DNA of 64,000 bases, from the NCBI RefSeq assembly GCF_000002995.4, contig NW_025062475.1, positions 1,860,001-1,924,000 of the forward strand, in the 5' to 3' direction. The notes beneath the pieces are model-generated. The model searched no databases, was not told the origin of the DNA, and saw only the letters and a list, made by a program, of their open reading frames with translations. Within the stretch, counting starts at the first letter, position 1, and every line of letters starts with the position of its first letter. Both the position numbers and the translations under genes were made by a program. Source of the DNA: Brugia malayi. Lineage: Eukaryota; Nematoda; Chromadorea; Rhabditida; Onchocercidae. Shown here piece after piece: positions 1 through 20,800 of this stretch.

Positions 1-252
1 GTATTATAGATGAATCAGTTAAAAGTCATCTTTCTATTGATTTAAAAAGCATAAATGGAAGGAAAAAGTAAAGAAGATTACATCATCGGTAATTTTCTCA
101 ACTTATTTAACACTTTTCTCAGTACAGATTATAAGCATTAAAAAAAAATAAATTATAGAAAAAAATCTAAAATGTGTCCTTCCAATGAGTTGCAAAATAT
201 AAAATAAAGATTATTCCAAAAAATCATTTTCGAACAAGGAAAAAACAAATTA

Positions 253-5901
<5,649 letters not shown>

Positions 5902-8405
5902 CGTCAAAAACTAGACCAGAAAGACACCACAACTAACCAAATTATGCACTCTAAACAGAGAACGATTTGAAACAAAAAAAGGAAATGGCTTCCAATTAAA
6001 CGCACAAAAATCGAATATCTACGTCATCAGTAGTAACAGTTTAACAATTTGAAGTTTAATGGAAAAAAGTAAATTTTTTAAATTACATTAAAATCGTATC
6101 GCAATTTATCACACTATCCCTGGTCTTTCTTAAAGTTGTGAGAAAGTGCAAAAAAAAAAGGAAAAGATGAAGAACAAGTCTCTATGTGCTTGATTTTTCA
6201 TTTAACAATTATCAAGAAGTAAAATCTGACAAAATCTTAAGCTATTTTATCGGGTTAGAATCGATGATTATATGATTTGGATAGTGTTCAATTAATCTCT
6301 ACAACAATATAAATTATTTCAATGATGAGAAAATTTATGCTACATAAAAGCAACCAAACTGCAAAAAAGTATTTCTTCTAATAATTAAATATAAAAACTA
6401 ATATATAAGAAATTTTTGCAATTCTCTGTTGTTAAATACATTCTTTAACTTCTAATTTTTCTGCACAATGATTTGATTATTATCTTTGATCATTTTCTTT
6501 TCTCAGTCTAAGGATTCATTCTATTTAATAACAGTTATCATCCATTTAACATTTTTTGCTTCTTTTAATCAGCAAATATAATTTATATCATTCTGATATA
6601 TAAAAAAAAAAAAAAAAACTTATTCCTGAGAAGTTCAAATATAAGCATACATTTAGCTTTTATACTTTTACATCTTTTCAATGTTCATAATAATTCCTGT
6701 CATTTATCAACGACAATAACGAATAGATAGCGTTAGATGATAATAATATGAAAAGAAATTAAAGTCGATAGAATGGAGGTTATATTTACTGATAAGAGTT
6801 TATTTACACATACATACACATGCATACGTACATACATATATATACCGAGTTGGCAAAGCCGAGTCACAAATGGATTCCAAAATAAGAGACAGACAGTTAA
6901 ATAGCAGTTTAATAATCAAAATTTAAATTTCTCTACCGTTAGTTATATTTATTAAAAATTTCCCCGTCATATTAATTTACCCGCGTCCTTTTCCCATTTC
7001 CTTTCTTACCCAATTCTTTTTCCCCAATTTTTTATGCATTTATCAACTGATACCACCCATCTACTACTACTATACTATTACTACTGGTAACAAAGCCTGA
7101 AATATGCCAAAAGGTTGACTGATCAATTGATATGGCAAGAAGTTAGACACGTCGAGGAATGGAATGAAATATAATACTGAAAAAGGAGGGAGAGAAGACA
7201 GAAAAGAATAGGCGCATAATGGAATGTATAGGGATGGTGAGAGGGAGATGTTGAGATTATATGAAAATAGTACGAGTTAATAGAAATGAAGAAGAATCGG
7301 GTATTACTCTTTGTCCCTCTCTTCTGTTTCTGCCAGAAGATTGTTCAACAAATTGTTGTATCGTTTGTCATTTCAGACGGCGACGTGTCATTTCATTTTG
7401 GAGAGGCGTAAGTGTCGTCGGGAGGTTAGACGAGTTAGAGATGTTAGGTGAGTTAGATGACAGAGTGAGTATAAGGATGGTGATGGGATGTGGCACTGAT
7501 TGATTGTTGGTGGCGGTTTGCTAAATTAGATTTTTTCGCAAAAGAAAGAGGGGAAAGGAATTATGTAATATGACGATATTATTGTCACTGACTAGTTATA
7601 AATTAAATTTTCAGAAACAAAAAAAAAGACCATAAAAATAGGTAGAGGATTGCTATTAATTCATTATTTGATATGAATGTATATCTGATAATATATCCAT
7701 TATCACTTGTTAGCAGTGATAATAATTTATTAATGCAACCATTGATTTAAGCTGTTTACCAAAAAGAGCAAGAAATATAGAAATGATTACGCAGTTGTTA
7801 GTAATTTATATCCATTATGGATATAATCTGATAATATTGCTATCACCTTATCATTAAAATATAATTTACTCAATTAATCGCAGATGCATGTTGTAAAAAC
7901 GGAATACATTGCATACGAATTGTACTCATACTATATTCAATAAATAGATACAATGAAATAGAGTTAATAAAATTGTATGTACAAATGATAAGTGTAATAG
8001 TATGGACAAATAATATTTCAACATTTGAGGTAACTTCTGTTGTTGTAATAAGTATCACTTAAATGACACACATTTTGATTAGCTGTCAATATGGAAAGTT
8101 GGCACAATGAATGGATAATGTAACTAGCACGTTAATTCATCTTTTTCTAGTTGATAAATGACAATGAGATATGAAAAATAAGACGTATAAATCAAAAGCA
8201 CTTTAGCATTAAGATAAAAATTTTAAGTTGTAAATGTATTATCAGAGAGAAGAGTGAAGTGTACAGTTTTCTTCGGGCGTTATCAATGATGCAGATAGCC
8301 TAATTAAAATGTTAATAAGCAATGTTTAATAGAGTGCAGATAAATTGTAGGGTAAATATAGGTAAATAATATACTAGATAAATTAAACAACAAGATAGTA
8401 TTAGT
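5902..8405. other. Intergenic: upstream of OGT, downstream of the coiled-coil gene
   Basis: No exon could be supported. A stretch at about 7180-7500 is richer in G on the plus strand and less AT-rich than its surroundings; it may be promoter or 5'-leader sequence of OGT, which is transcribed leftward. A short ACAT/ATAC simple repeat lies at 6806-6842. Confidence 0.5.
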
Positions 8406-11400
8406 CTAGGGATGCAATGGAGTTGTATTGGAAATAGCAGATTTTGTCACTGTCGTTGTTAGTGTTGTTGATTTTGAACTTCCTTGCTGTGTAGTTGTTT
8501 CACGAAGATTCCTGAAGAAAATTAGTAGAAAAAAACAGCAACTGAAAAGTTTTTTAATTTGATTTCCATATATTTGCAATGATTGCTAAGAAAGCATTGG
8601 TAAATATAAATAGGCATGATTCACTTATTTCATAATATAATCAATTATATACGAATAAATTTGCTGATTAAGGAAAACCTTTCTGTTGTCTAATCAGTAG
8701 AATGTTTTGAATGTTTCCAAATGGATTTCATTGAAATTTCTCCACCAAATCACTAATTCTAACATAGAGGATTTATAATCTTACTTATCTGGTGAATTCA
8801 TTGCTTCTAGCTCCAGCTCTTGTATTTTCTTCCTGAGAATAGCTAATTTTCCATGTGCTTCTTTTAGTTCTCGTCCTTGTAGAGTGCTAAAAAAATATTT
8901 ACATATATGCTGGAGATTACATTTTTTTTTTTCAGTTTAATCAATTTATTAAATTATCACTTATTCAAATTTTAAAAGAAATGAATGAAAATACAGCAAT
9001 TATAATAAAATGCATTTGCTTCTAACATCTGTGTTCCATTTTGGATTGTTACAATGTCCTTAATAACTTAACTCTACCAATAAACTTAATTAAAAATTTT
9101 TAGATGTTTTACAGAAAACAAAAAACAAAAAACAAAAAAAAAAAAAAAGGAAAACCATCATAAAATCCGAAATAGCATAATATTATTTCCGAAAAGACTA
9201 TCAAATTTCTTTTTTAAAATAAATGCATCATATGTTGGTAAGAAGCTTCTTCAAAGACAAACGAAACACTTTGTTCATCTTTTTTATTGCAATAATTGAT
9301 TTTTTGCTTCTCAGATATCATTCTCTCTATATGCAGTTTCATTATCTTAATTCAAAAAAGAGAAACTTCAAGTTTTTGAATCAATTAGACTGTTATATTC
9401 TGTTCCATATGCCTAGTCATCATCAATTATTATACATTCTAACTAACATAGCTGAACAGGAAATGCAAGCCAAATTATCGAAGCAAAAATGCACTTTTTC
9501 TGTAATTGAATAAATTAACCTGTTCTCTAACAATTTTATTTTATGCCTAATAACTTATCGTGCTTTAATTTTATCTTACTTTTGTCCTAAATTGGTATTG
9601 CATTTTTCTCATTTTATGATCAGAATAATAATCATCATCTCATTTTCCAAAACTCGATAATTTTTCTACGTATCAATCGCTAAACCTTTCAATATATATT
9701 TCTTGTCTATTCAAAATAATCTTTTATTACTTGTTTGAAAGAATAAAATACCTCCTCACTATCTAAATAATTTTCAAGAGCATTTGCATCACTATTAATA
9801 TACTCCGATATTGTTTATATAATTTTGTTACCCTAATTATTCTCTCTCCTTCCGTCATTCATTTTTGCGCCCTCATTTTGCTCACTCTTACTACTTCCAT
9901 GTACACATTAATATCTATGCAAAATCAAAATCAGAGGAAATTTTCGAAAATCTTACAAATAACAAACAAAAAAAAAATTAAGATAAAACGAAAACATTCC
10001 AAACTTAAAACAAAAATATAAATGGAAAATTTACAGTTTAGTTTCCAAATCATATTTTAACTCTTTCAATTTTTGCATTTCACCAGTAAATCGTTGCCGT
10101 TCTTGTGCAGCTGATATAAGTTCTGCATTTTTCTCTTGCAATAGATCTTCTAACTCTTCAACAGTTATTTTTAGTGCACTTCCTGTGACTTGTTCTACTT
10201 GCAAACGATCTGCTGAATTGGCAAGTTCTGTTTCCAGCTGTAAATATGCATTTTGTAAATTCTACTTTCTGAATGAAAAAAAAAAAGACTCATGAATAAA
10301 TAGCTTCATGAATAAATATCATTCAATAAATAGCTTGATGAATAAATAACATTCAGTATAATTATTTCAATGATATGGAAGATATCGGCGTTTTGATAAT
10401 TAATCTTTTAATCCACAAATAGCATTCTTCATTCAAAAAGCAAGACTTAATTTCTTTTGTTAGTCACTCTTAATTCTTGAAAGAATGAAAATATATAACG
10501 AATAACAGAATAGCATAAATTAAAAGATTATAACTAAATTGACATATAAGCTTGTAGCACAACCATTCTTCGCACTAATTATTCATTATATCAACCAAGG
10601 AATATCAGTTCATTACAAAATCAATAGATATTAAAAGAAAAGAAAAAAAAAAACAAAAAAACTAATACCTTCATTAGTTTCACTTCGGCAACTTTTAAGT
10701 CATTATTCAAATCCAGTATTTGTGCTTCCTTCTCTAATAACTGAAAAATTATCACTGCTTATTGCTTTTGAAGGAATCATTTTATGAAATATAAACTGGA
10801 CAATGAGTGAAAAAAAAAAAAAAAATGCTCATAAAAATGTTCGGAAAAATGGAAAAATAACGTATTGAAAAAAAAAAAAAAAAAAAAAACGATGTAAAAT
10901 AAATTGCAAACGACATAAATTCAAAAAAAAAAAAAAAAAAAAAATAGAAAAATACAAAAAAATCAATGTCAATCTTCACTTCATTATTATTTATGCTTCT
11001 TTCCTTATTAATATATATATATCATACATAATTAGATAACCTAACCATAGTTCGTGCTTTAGCAAGATCATCATGCATCGAATTTTTCAATAAAACTTCT
11101 TTCTCGGCCTCATCTGTTTTTAATCTTAATTGATCTTTTAGTGACTGAAGTTCATTCTCTAGGCGAGTCATTCTATCCAACATCTGTAAATCATTTTCTA
11201 AATCTTAACAAATAAAGGTGTGATTTTAAACCACACATTTTTTTTTTTTCAGAAAAAGCGCAAAATAATTCAATGTTCCAATAAATAAGGTAGGATATTC
11301 GAATGGAAAAATGACGAAATTCATTCATTGAGCATTCATTGAGTTGATATTTGAAGAAAAACATTTACCGTTTGTTTTTCGTGATGTAATTCTCGTACTT

Positions 11401-14400
11401 CCTTCAATAACTCACAGTTTTCATCAGTTGCAGCTGAAAAAAAAAAAAAGAAAACCAGATGGAAAGTTTGAATAATTTCATACAAATAAGAATACCTCAT
11501 TTTTACATAAAGATCCATCAATTTAGTAATGGATGCTACACCAAAAAACTTTCACAAAATAAAGCCAATTTTTAAAATATTTACCACAATGATTCTGAAT
11601 TTCTTTAATTGGATCATAAAGTGGTGTTTCTAAACGATTAGCAGCACAAAGTTCAGCAATCAATGCTCCACGCTCATCATCCTGTAAAAAATTCATAATA
11701 AAACTTAAAAAAAGAAGAAAAAAACCAGACTCTAACCTTTTGCTTAATAAGTTGATGGTATGCTTGAATTTGTGCATCGTGCGCTTTGTTTTCTTCAATT
11801 TGCTTTTCTTCCATGTGTGATAATTCTTTGCGCTGCCTCTTTAAAAGAAAAGAAAAATTCATAAATGCTAAGGTTTTACAGAAACAAAGAATGAAGTGAT
11901 GAAATAAAATATTGAAAAACTTAAAATATAGAAAAATATAACGAATAAATAATTTTAAAAAAAAGAAAAATGAAAAACCTCAATAATTCCTAATTGTTCG
12001 GACTTTTCCTGAACAATTAAATTGTTCGCATGTTCCAATTCGGTATATTTTCGTTGCAGTGTTTCTTTTTCTCTATTTATTACTCTTAACTGATCCTCCA
12101 AACGTGTTAATCGTTCTGTTTGGTTATCAATTATTAGCGTTAATTCTCTACAAATGAAAAATACAATATTCGAAAAAAAAAATGCTAAATCTATTTAATC
12201 CAATAAAACAAAATCATATAAATAGATGAAAAAAAAAATATAATTAACAAGAAATACAACATAAAGCAAAAAATACAACATAAAACGAAATAAAAATAGC
12301 TGACAAACCTTTTGTCCTTTTCAAGCATTTCAATTTGTCGTGCGATAGCAAATTGCTCATTCTCATAAACAGAACGCTTTGCAAGTGCTAATTCTTTTTC
12401 AAGAAGTTCGATCTTTTTATCTGCTTTATCTAAATGTGAAATAATTAAGAATATGTAGAAAAATGATTCATAATTTAATTATAGACAAGAAAAAGAAACT
12501 TCTTAGAATAGAATATTTTTTTGGAGGATTCTTTTCATCCCTTTTTTTTTCTCAGAAAAAGTTCAAATCAAATGTAAACAATGAAAAATGATATACACAT
12601 AATCATTAGTGGAAATATTTTGAAACATTTTGGAATATATTTTCATGAATTCCCAATCACACAAAGATATAATAAAAGAATGATCTTTGAGTTAAAGTAT
12701 TTTATATGTCAATTTAAGTTTTGATTTTCCAACATAGAAACTATCTGCAAAAACAAACAAACAAACCAAGTTTGTCCTGCAGTTGAGATATTAAGCATGC
12801 ATCGATTTTGGAAGCAATCTGATCATTCTGATCAAATCTAGATGATCATAAATACATTCAAGAAGTGAAACAATTATTCAAAAAACCAGAAAATTAGTTA
12901 TATTTTGAATAATGGAAACTTCATGAAAACTTGATATATTACTTTTATCATCAATACATTCTGGATAACAATAAAATTGCATCATAAGTGATCTAGAACA
13001 GATATTAATCTACTACAATTCGAAACGGAAAAGTAATACTTCAGATACATGACTATAACAGTGATGCATTTTTCTTTTAAAATACCAAACCTACTTTGTT
13101 TGATTTTTAGCACTTTGTTCAGTAATTCGTCTTTTAGCCAATTCCATTTCCAAAGATTCACACTGATGAAGTAATTTCTGGTAACTGCTCGACAGCTAAA
13201 ATCGAACAATTAATTTCACCACAAAATTAGAAAAACTGTATTTCTGATCAAATTTATTTGAAAGGTATCTGTGGAAATTAAATCCGAAAAACAATCAAGA
13301 AACTTACATTATTATTTTCATTCTTTAGAGCATTTTCCACCGCTCTATTCCTCTCTTTCTCCATTTCCAATGCAAGAGAAAGCTTCTGGAAAAAAAAAAA
13401 AAAAATGAAAATAACTTATTTCAAAAAAAATTCTGGTTGAAATATAAAAATAAAAATACATTCCGTGACAACTAGCTTACAACATTACTATCGCGATTAA
13501 AATGCCAAATTTCAAGTAAGTGGAAATAATTAAATTTTAAACCAAAAATATACGCTGCTATTACACACAAAATGTGAAAAATATAACTGAAAATAAATCT
13601 CGGTCTATTGTGCCATTAGGAAGTGAAAGGGTTAAAAACTACAAATCTGAACAAATTACTGATCTGTTTATTCAGTCGCTTGTCACAGTAAAATTCAACT
13701 AAATTATCATTAGTAAATTTCCAATATATACCTGAATCTTCTCTGCAGCCGTTACATTTTGTTTTAATCGATTTGAATCACTCTCATCAGGATTCGTAAA
13801 TTCAGTGATATTTATTTGTTTTGCATTTAACCTAAAATAAAACCATCAAATGTAAATTACACAACTAATAAAAACCATTTCTAAAACCCGAAATTTTTAA
13901 GCACACCGTTTTACATATCAAAATATATATAGTGTAAAAAATATACATAGGGAAATCTTTCTTCAAAATAATTAAATAAATGAATAATAATTTTCACACT
14001 CAAAAAGTAAAAAATATAATGAAGGATTAACATTTTGTTCCAATTTTTTATTCGATTTCGACAACATCCGCAGTACGGATTAACATCAGTTTCAAAGATT
14101 GCTGGAGTAGTTGTCGAATATTCAGTGCTAAAGAATGAAACATGATATAACAAGTCATTACTAATAAATTTCTCTCATCTAATACTATCTTTCAATTTTA
14201 TACTACGAATCAATTTCTTTGGCACTTAATCGAACTAATATTTTTCTTACTAGAGAGAGCAATAAATCTAAAATAAACATGCAAAATTTATGATAATAAC
14301 TATACAAATCAAAATGAACTCACTTTTGTGGTTCATTATGTACAACATCGTAATTTTCTTTATTCTCTTTCTCTAAACGATTTATTCGATCCAACAATTC

Positions 14401-17066
14401 GGTTCTCTCCTAAAAGAAAAAAATTTTTTTTTTGCAAATTTTCCATTTAACATTTTAAATTGAAACATATATTACAGTATTTAAATACAGAAAATTTTTA
14501 ACATTAAAATCAAAATCATGAGAAATTAATACAGCACTAACTTTTAGCAATGCTTTCAATTTCGTTTCTATATGCTGGTTAGCCTATAACAAATATTTTG
14601 AAATTCATAATGACAAGAAATATTAAAATGAAGATTTCCAACTTCAATTTTACATTTATAAATAAATTCTAGACTTATAAGTATTAGCACACTTATGAGT
14701 GATGGTTGTTCTGCTGAACAACTTTCTAGTTTAACAAACACTCCGTATTTTTTATTATTATTTTAATTCTGTGCTAAAGTAAGTTGCGATAGAAAGTTAG
14801 TACATTTCACATGAAATAAATTTTCCATTGTTAGACAATAGTAAGATATAACTACTGATTAACTCTCCTTAACATCAGTTCAAAAAAAAATTCACAAATT
14901 GCGATGGAATTTTTTTTTCCAAAATTTAGGTTAGTTTAACACATACAACTGACTGTGTAGAAACTCCTCTCCATCGCTCTTGAAGCTGAAACATTTGCCT
15001 TTCTTTTAAAATGAATTATTAAATGCATAAAATGCAACGTAACTTCTAAACTGCCAATTGAATGAAGTTACTCAACAATTTATTAAATAAATAAGCTTAA
15101 TTATTTGCTTTTATTCCTACATATAAACTAAATTTCAATGTTAAAATCATGTGTTCCATCTTCAGTAAGTTAATTTTGACAAAAGAATTTAGGATAAAAT
15201 TACGGATACAAGTGTAGAAGAAACAAAAACAATGTTAAACAATACTATATTACATCTAAATAATACTATCAACATACGTGAATGAAGTGTATTTTAAAAT
15301 TAGAAAAAATAAAAACAAAATAAGAAAATAAAACCTCTTTCTGAAGTCGAGATATTTGCTCTTCACGTTCCGAAATTGCATTGTTATAATATTTTTCTGC
15401 TGCTAAAGCTTCACGTCCTTTTTTTAGTAGCTATAAAAAAAGGAAAATGAAATGAACAATTTCACATAAAGCAAATGAAAATTGAAATTTAATTTGTACA
15501 TTCAATCATGAAATTTAACAAAATCTTATATCAAATTTTAAATTATCTTCTCACCATACTCTGTAATTTATCAACACATTGCTGAAGATTGCTATTTGCA
15601 TTTTTAATCATTTTAAATTCATCACTACGACCAACTGATACAATAGCATCTGGTTCCAAAGCAGCCACAGATCCGCGTAGTAACACATTTAAAGCATTGT
15701 AACTTTTGCTACGCTGATCTAAAATGAAATAAATTTGCAAAATTTATTTATTTTGTAAAAAAATCGATCATATAAGATTTTATTTCACAAATAAAACCAT
15801 CAAAAAAAAGCAGGAATTTAAAGTAATATTAAAAACAATTCAATTTTTCCATTAAATAACCTTCTAGAGAATAATGAAAAAAAAAAAAAAAAAAAAAAAC
15901 AGCAAGTTAACATCACTACGCTTTTCTACTTTTTGTTTCTGTTTTTTTTTCTTTTTTTTTTTAGAACCATACTGCGCTCTGATTGATAGATAAATAAATT
16001 TACTATTCGTTTAAGAAAATTTAGAAAACTTTTCACTCAATTGAAAAATCATATTTAACAAAAAAAAAAAAAAAAAAAATTAAGAATGCATAAGAAAAAG
16101 CATAAAGTCTGTTTCTTACAGAAGATACTTCCAAAGTTTCCCAATTATCCTATGCTAAGCTTTCCATTTGAGTTTTTGAATAAATTATAGAAAATTGCTT
16201 TTTTTTTTTTTGTAGTAAAATTACATTTGTGATATGAAGAAAGAAAATGTGATAATAAACGATGCGAAAATTAAACAATTTAGGAATAAGTAAATCATCG
16301 AAAAATTTTTTGTATATTTGCAATTCCAAGGAAATTAGTTAAAGTCAAAAAAAAAACAAGTATTACCAAGATGTGAGCATGATGCACACTTTTTCATCAT
16401 TTTTAACTGCTTTCCCATACTTTCATTGTCTCGTTGAACTTTTCGCAATTGCGCTTCAAGTTGTTTACAATGAAAATTAAGTTGTCGTCGTCTTTCTTTT
16501 TCACCGTGTAACGTTCGTTCTGATACTATAAAATTAGCAAGTCACATCGCTTGCAAAAATTACAATAATGTCAAACATATTTTAACAATTTTAATTCAGA
16601 AGTCTCCTTTTTCTCTTTTTTAAATTTAAAAATTATTCTCTTTAATACTTCAAAATCAATACTGAATTTGGAAAAGATTCTAAAAAATTTTTATACAAAA
16701 ACTACACTGCACTGAGCAGACTTTGTCAGTTATACATATCCCAACTTTTGGATAGCTAATTCACTTGAAAAGATTCATAGCTTTGTTCCTTAAAATGTAT
16801 GCTAGTTCATAATAAAATGTAAATGCCAATTTATAAATTTTAACATTTCTTACCAATCATTATCCAACAATAATTATTAAAAAATGTTTTATCATAATGT
16901 AAACAATTCAACCAAACTCTAATATTGTCTAATATCTTCTGTTCTATTTTTTGCATTTATTTTACATCAGATAAATAATAGATAATCAAATAAGTATTCA
17001 TCAAAAATTGTTACCACGAAGACGTTTCTCATATTCTTCCTTCAATTGTTGAACATATGTACCCAT
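8406..17066 (-). CDS. Large coiled-coil protein, unrecognised (752 aa, 22 exons)
   Basis: Exons: 17066-17015, 16525-16367, 15718-15555, 15430-15335, 14985-14947, 14583-14542, 14409-14324, 14127-14032, 13831-13732, 13385-13308, 13195-13095, 12837-12767, 12429-12309, 12147-11979, 11838-11737, 11681-11585, 11433-11369, 11183-11046, 10740-10669, 10237-10035, 8886-8785, 8511-8406. The phases close exactly (2259 bases including stop). The protein begins MGTYVQQLKEEYEKRLR and is almost wholly charged Lys/Glu/Gln/Leu heptad sequence, so it should be a rod-like scaffold or tether. Two cysteine pairs interrupt the rod: KCASCSHLG (about 66-74) and NPYCGCCRNR (about 231-240). The tail is Thr/Ser-rich and ends NTTPLHP. 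There is no signal peptide or membrane segment. The start is the only ATG before the first donor; a weak AAG acceptor lies 8-10 bases upstream. It could be a centrosomal, Golgi or cytoskeletal coiled coil, but I cannot name a family. Confidence 0.8.
10290..10356. repeat. Short tandem duplication in a coiled-coil gene intron
   Basis: Two to three imperfect copies of an AT-rich unit of roughly 30 bases (core AATAAATAGCTT.ATGAATAAATA). No evident function. Confidence 0.6.
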
Positions 17067-17887
17067 TTGGATTCTTCACAATTATTTAGTACTGCATAAA
17101 TTGGACTGAGAAATGGCTCTGCAATTCAAATTTGTAAAGAATTTCAACACTAAAAGTAACATCATAAATATTCTGTCATTTACTTTATAAATTTAAGATG
17201 TCGAAGCTTTGATCTGTTTTAGATCATACATTTTATATTAGAAACACAGTAATTTGAAAGCTTAATCTTTAGCAGTAATACTTAAAAGTCGGATCTTCTG
17301 ATAAATTCAAGAATTAATCAACGATTAAATGAATAAAGTGCACAAGAACCAAAGTGCAAAAAAAAAAAAAAAAAAAACCCTTACCACATCAAATGATCAA
17401 ATTAAAAGTTATAGTTCAAAAACATTTCTTTTTGTATATATTGCAGAGCTAATTGATATAGCTATGCACCTGCAGAAAACAGTTCCTACATAATTTGATA
17501 ATGAAAAGTGGTGATTTTTGCAATTAAATCACAAAAAAATAAATGATAATGTGAGAGCGATGGAGGGACTGGACAATCCATCAAACAAATAATGGTGTAA
17601 AATGTGCAAAAAAGATAAAATAAACAATTTATTTAAAATGTCAAATTTAACCAACAGCAAGAAAAACAACAGAAGCAACAACAACGATAGACAACAGCAG
17701 TAGTTATATGTACACAATAAATGGGTAAAGCTGATAACACTTAGAAGTTACCTGCAATTAATATTCTAGAATCAATCAGGAATCACTTAAGTACCCGCTT
17801 ATCAACCATAGCAGATAAAAAAAATACAAAACTTTCAAAGAAAAAAATGCTCGTCCAAACAGAGGGCAAATTGGAGTAATCCAATAA
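17067..17887. other. Intergenic between RRP5 and the coiled-coil gene
   Basis: 820 bases between the RRP5 stop and the next start codon on the same strand. A CAA/CAG-rich patch at about 17651-17702 (plus strand) and a poly-A run near 17359-17377 are visible. The spacing is much larger than in a typical Caenorhabditis operon, so joint transcription cannot be claimed. Confidence 0.5.
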
Positions 17888-20800
17888 TTATGCTTCAGAT
17901 ACAAGTTCTGTAACATCTTGTAAATATTGCACTGCTCGTTCTTTAACCTAAAAAATAAGAAAAACGAATTAACAAATTATTCTACTTTTTATATTTCATC
18001 TAGAGGTAAATATGTAAAAAAAGAATATGAATTCAAAAAATTAAATGAAATGTGAAGTAACAGGAGTTAGCTTTATTGAATTATTCCTCGAATGTCTTTC
18101 ATTTACGACAAAAGAAACAATAATTTACATCTTTCTACCTCAGTTTTCACTTTATTCCATGGTTTCACTAAGTTATCCTAGGATTTAATTTTTTTTTTGT
18201 AAAACTCAAATAAACATACATTGTTCTGTTGTTTCTCATCACCATGTTTTTGTTCCAGGTCAACCCATTTTTTGAAAAATAATCGAATTTTATGAGTGGA
18301 TAATTTTAGTGCAGTAACTCGTTCCAATAATTGCCTAGAACAAAATTTTTGTGTAAACTGCAAGCAACGTTAAGGTTTAATCATTTTTCCAATTATACTG
18401 ATATTGCTACGAAATAAGTAGAAAAGACTGTTATTTTTCGAAAAAAAAAAAAAATGACCTTGCATCCTCAATTTTCTCAGCTTTGATGAGCAAATCGATG
18501 TAAACTGTCCAAACATCTGTTTTCTTCGGATATGAATTTAAAATACTTTCAAAAATTGTTTTACTTTGTTCAATATCACCGAATTTGAATTCAAGTTGTG
18601 CGAAACGGCTCAAAATTGTCACGTCTAAAATCAAATTCAAAGAAAAAAAAAAACAATCATCTGATGTATGTGTCATCTTTCACAATTATTTCATTTACTG
18701 CACTAATTCTAATCTATGTTCCATAACAAAAAATTAATACTATACCTTAAGAGATATTAAGAGTAATCAATATTTTTTTGATTGCTAATAACCAACAACA
18801 ACTGACAATAATAAAAACAAAAGTTTGATTGGTTAAATGAACCTAAATCTTTTTAGACGATTATAGTTACTTACGATGTTTTCGTTGTAAACAATTAATC
18901 GCTTTTTTCATCAGATTCCTTGCTTTATCTGGGCGTTTTGTTTCCAGCAAATGTTGTCCATAAATGAACCAAACATCCAAATCATCGTGACGAAATCGTT
19001 TCAACATCTCTTCTAGCAAATCATCAATTTCCTGCAATAAATTTTGTATGAAATTGAAAGGAAAAATACATTCTATTTTTCAAAAAATCAATGCATCATA
19101 CAAAAAATCTTTCCCCAAAGAAATTTTTCTTCTTAAACTAAAAACCACTATTTTGAAATTTTTTAAGAAAAAAAAAATTCTAAAAGATTTTGGTTAATGA
19201 GAAAATTTTTGCTTTTTCACTATAACTACAATTCTGAAAGAAACACATAGTTTTTTTTCAATAACGAAATCAGAAATATACATTAGGTACACATGAAACA
19301 CACCTCAATTTTCTCGAGCTTTTGATATATTTTTACCATTTGCTTATACATTTTCAGAGGATCAGTGTTTCTGACAGCATTAGCAAAAACTGCCTTCAAT
19401 GATTCACTCGTACCAAAATTTCCTTCTAAATTGAGATATGCTGTCCAAACATTGAAAATTTCATCTTCTTCTCTGAAACAAAAAAAGAAATAAATTATGT
19501 TGTTTATATTTCACATAAATTACTTTTGAACTATTTTTCATATGGAATAATTTAGAACAAATTTCAGATGGTTTTAAATCTTATTTTCATTTTTAACATA
19601 GTATTATCTCGCAAAGTTATCATTTAGATGAAGAACTAACCGGAAATTGATAACTGAAAGTGCTCGCTCTGCAACTGCCCTTGCTTTGTCTATATCATTT
19701 TGCTCCAGAAAGAATGTAATGTATCTGGAAAAGTATTAATAATAAACTTATGATATGCATTTCTTCTTCCATTAAAAAATAAAGCAATAATTTGACTTCA
19801 CTGTACCACTGCGAAGTTACTTTCATTTGCAAACACTTTTTAGACAAAAGTCCCGTTAAAAGATTCGGAAATATAAGTTTCAAACATACCGGATCCACAA
19901 GATCGACGAATTAGGTGAACCAGTAACTAAACGATCGAAATCATTTGTGTTATCCGGGATCCAATCCGCCTCAAGAATTTTTCGTTCACGAGCCATTAAT
20001 TTCTTTTCCTTTTCTAATTCAAGCTCCTCTTTAGCTGTAATACATAAAAAAAGTTTAAAAAATATTTTTAAATCGAGAAAGTCTTTAGATTTATCTAAAT
20101 AAACAAAAAAACTTTACTCAATTATTTTTCTGACAAGTAGTAAACCACACCAAAATACCAAAAATCAAAGCTAAAACCTTCCCAATACGGTGAAAATTAA
20201 CATTAGACTTAATACGCAACCTATGGTAAGAAAACGCCTTAAAATATACACCTACTTTTTGGTTTGCTTTGCTCTTCAACATTATCAGGAATGGATGATT
20301 CATTTCTTGCCATTTCAGGAATAGATTTATTTCTCGCCATTAAAGTATCATCTGCGACATCCACTTTTTCACCAAGTTGTCCTACCTTTGCAAATTCAGC
20401 TGGTGTAAAACCTTTTAGAGACCAGTCCAAACCTGGTTCCGGTAACTAAAATTAAAGCAAAAAGAACTAAGCTATAAATTAATTTAAAGAATAAACTAAC
20501 AAATTCTTTAGCCAAAAACATAAATAGTAAATGTTTAAACAATATCAGGTAAATATCAGGTAAATATAAACATTCTAACAGACTAGGAAGTTCATTTCAA
20601 TGTTAATTCCTACTTTTGCTTCAGCAAGAATAACTTGCGGAGGTTCATTCTCTTTGGAATGAGCTGCCACATAACCAGCTGCTCTCGATTTCTTTCGTGG
20701 CAAATCGATTGCGTTATCAGATGCAATACTTCTGAGCCTCTTTCGCGGTTTCTATAAAATATTCGTATTTAAAGCATTTTATAATTTATGAAAATGATGC

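Noticed and set aside
7261..7503. Plus-strand open frame of 80 codons in a less AT-rich patch upstream of OGT
   Set aside because: No acceptor/donor partners, no recognisable protein and no similar frame nearby; more likely promoter sequence.
10782..10979. Minus-strand open frame full of Phe
   Set aside because: Translation of clustered poly-A runs in an intron of the coiled-coil gene.
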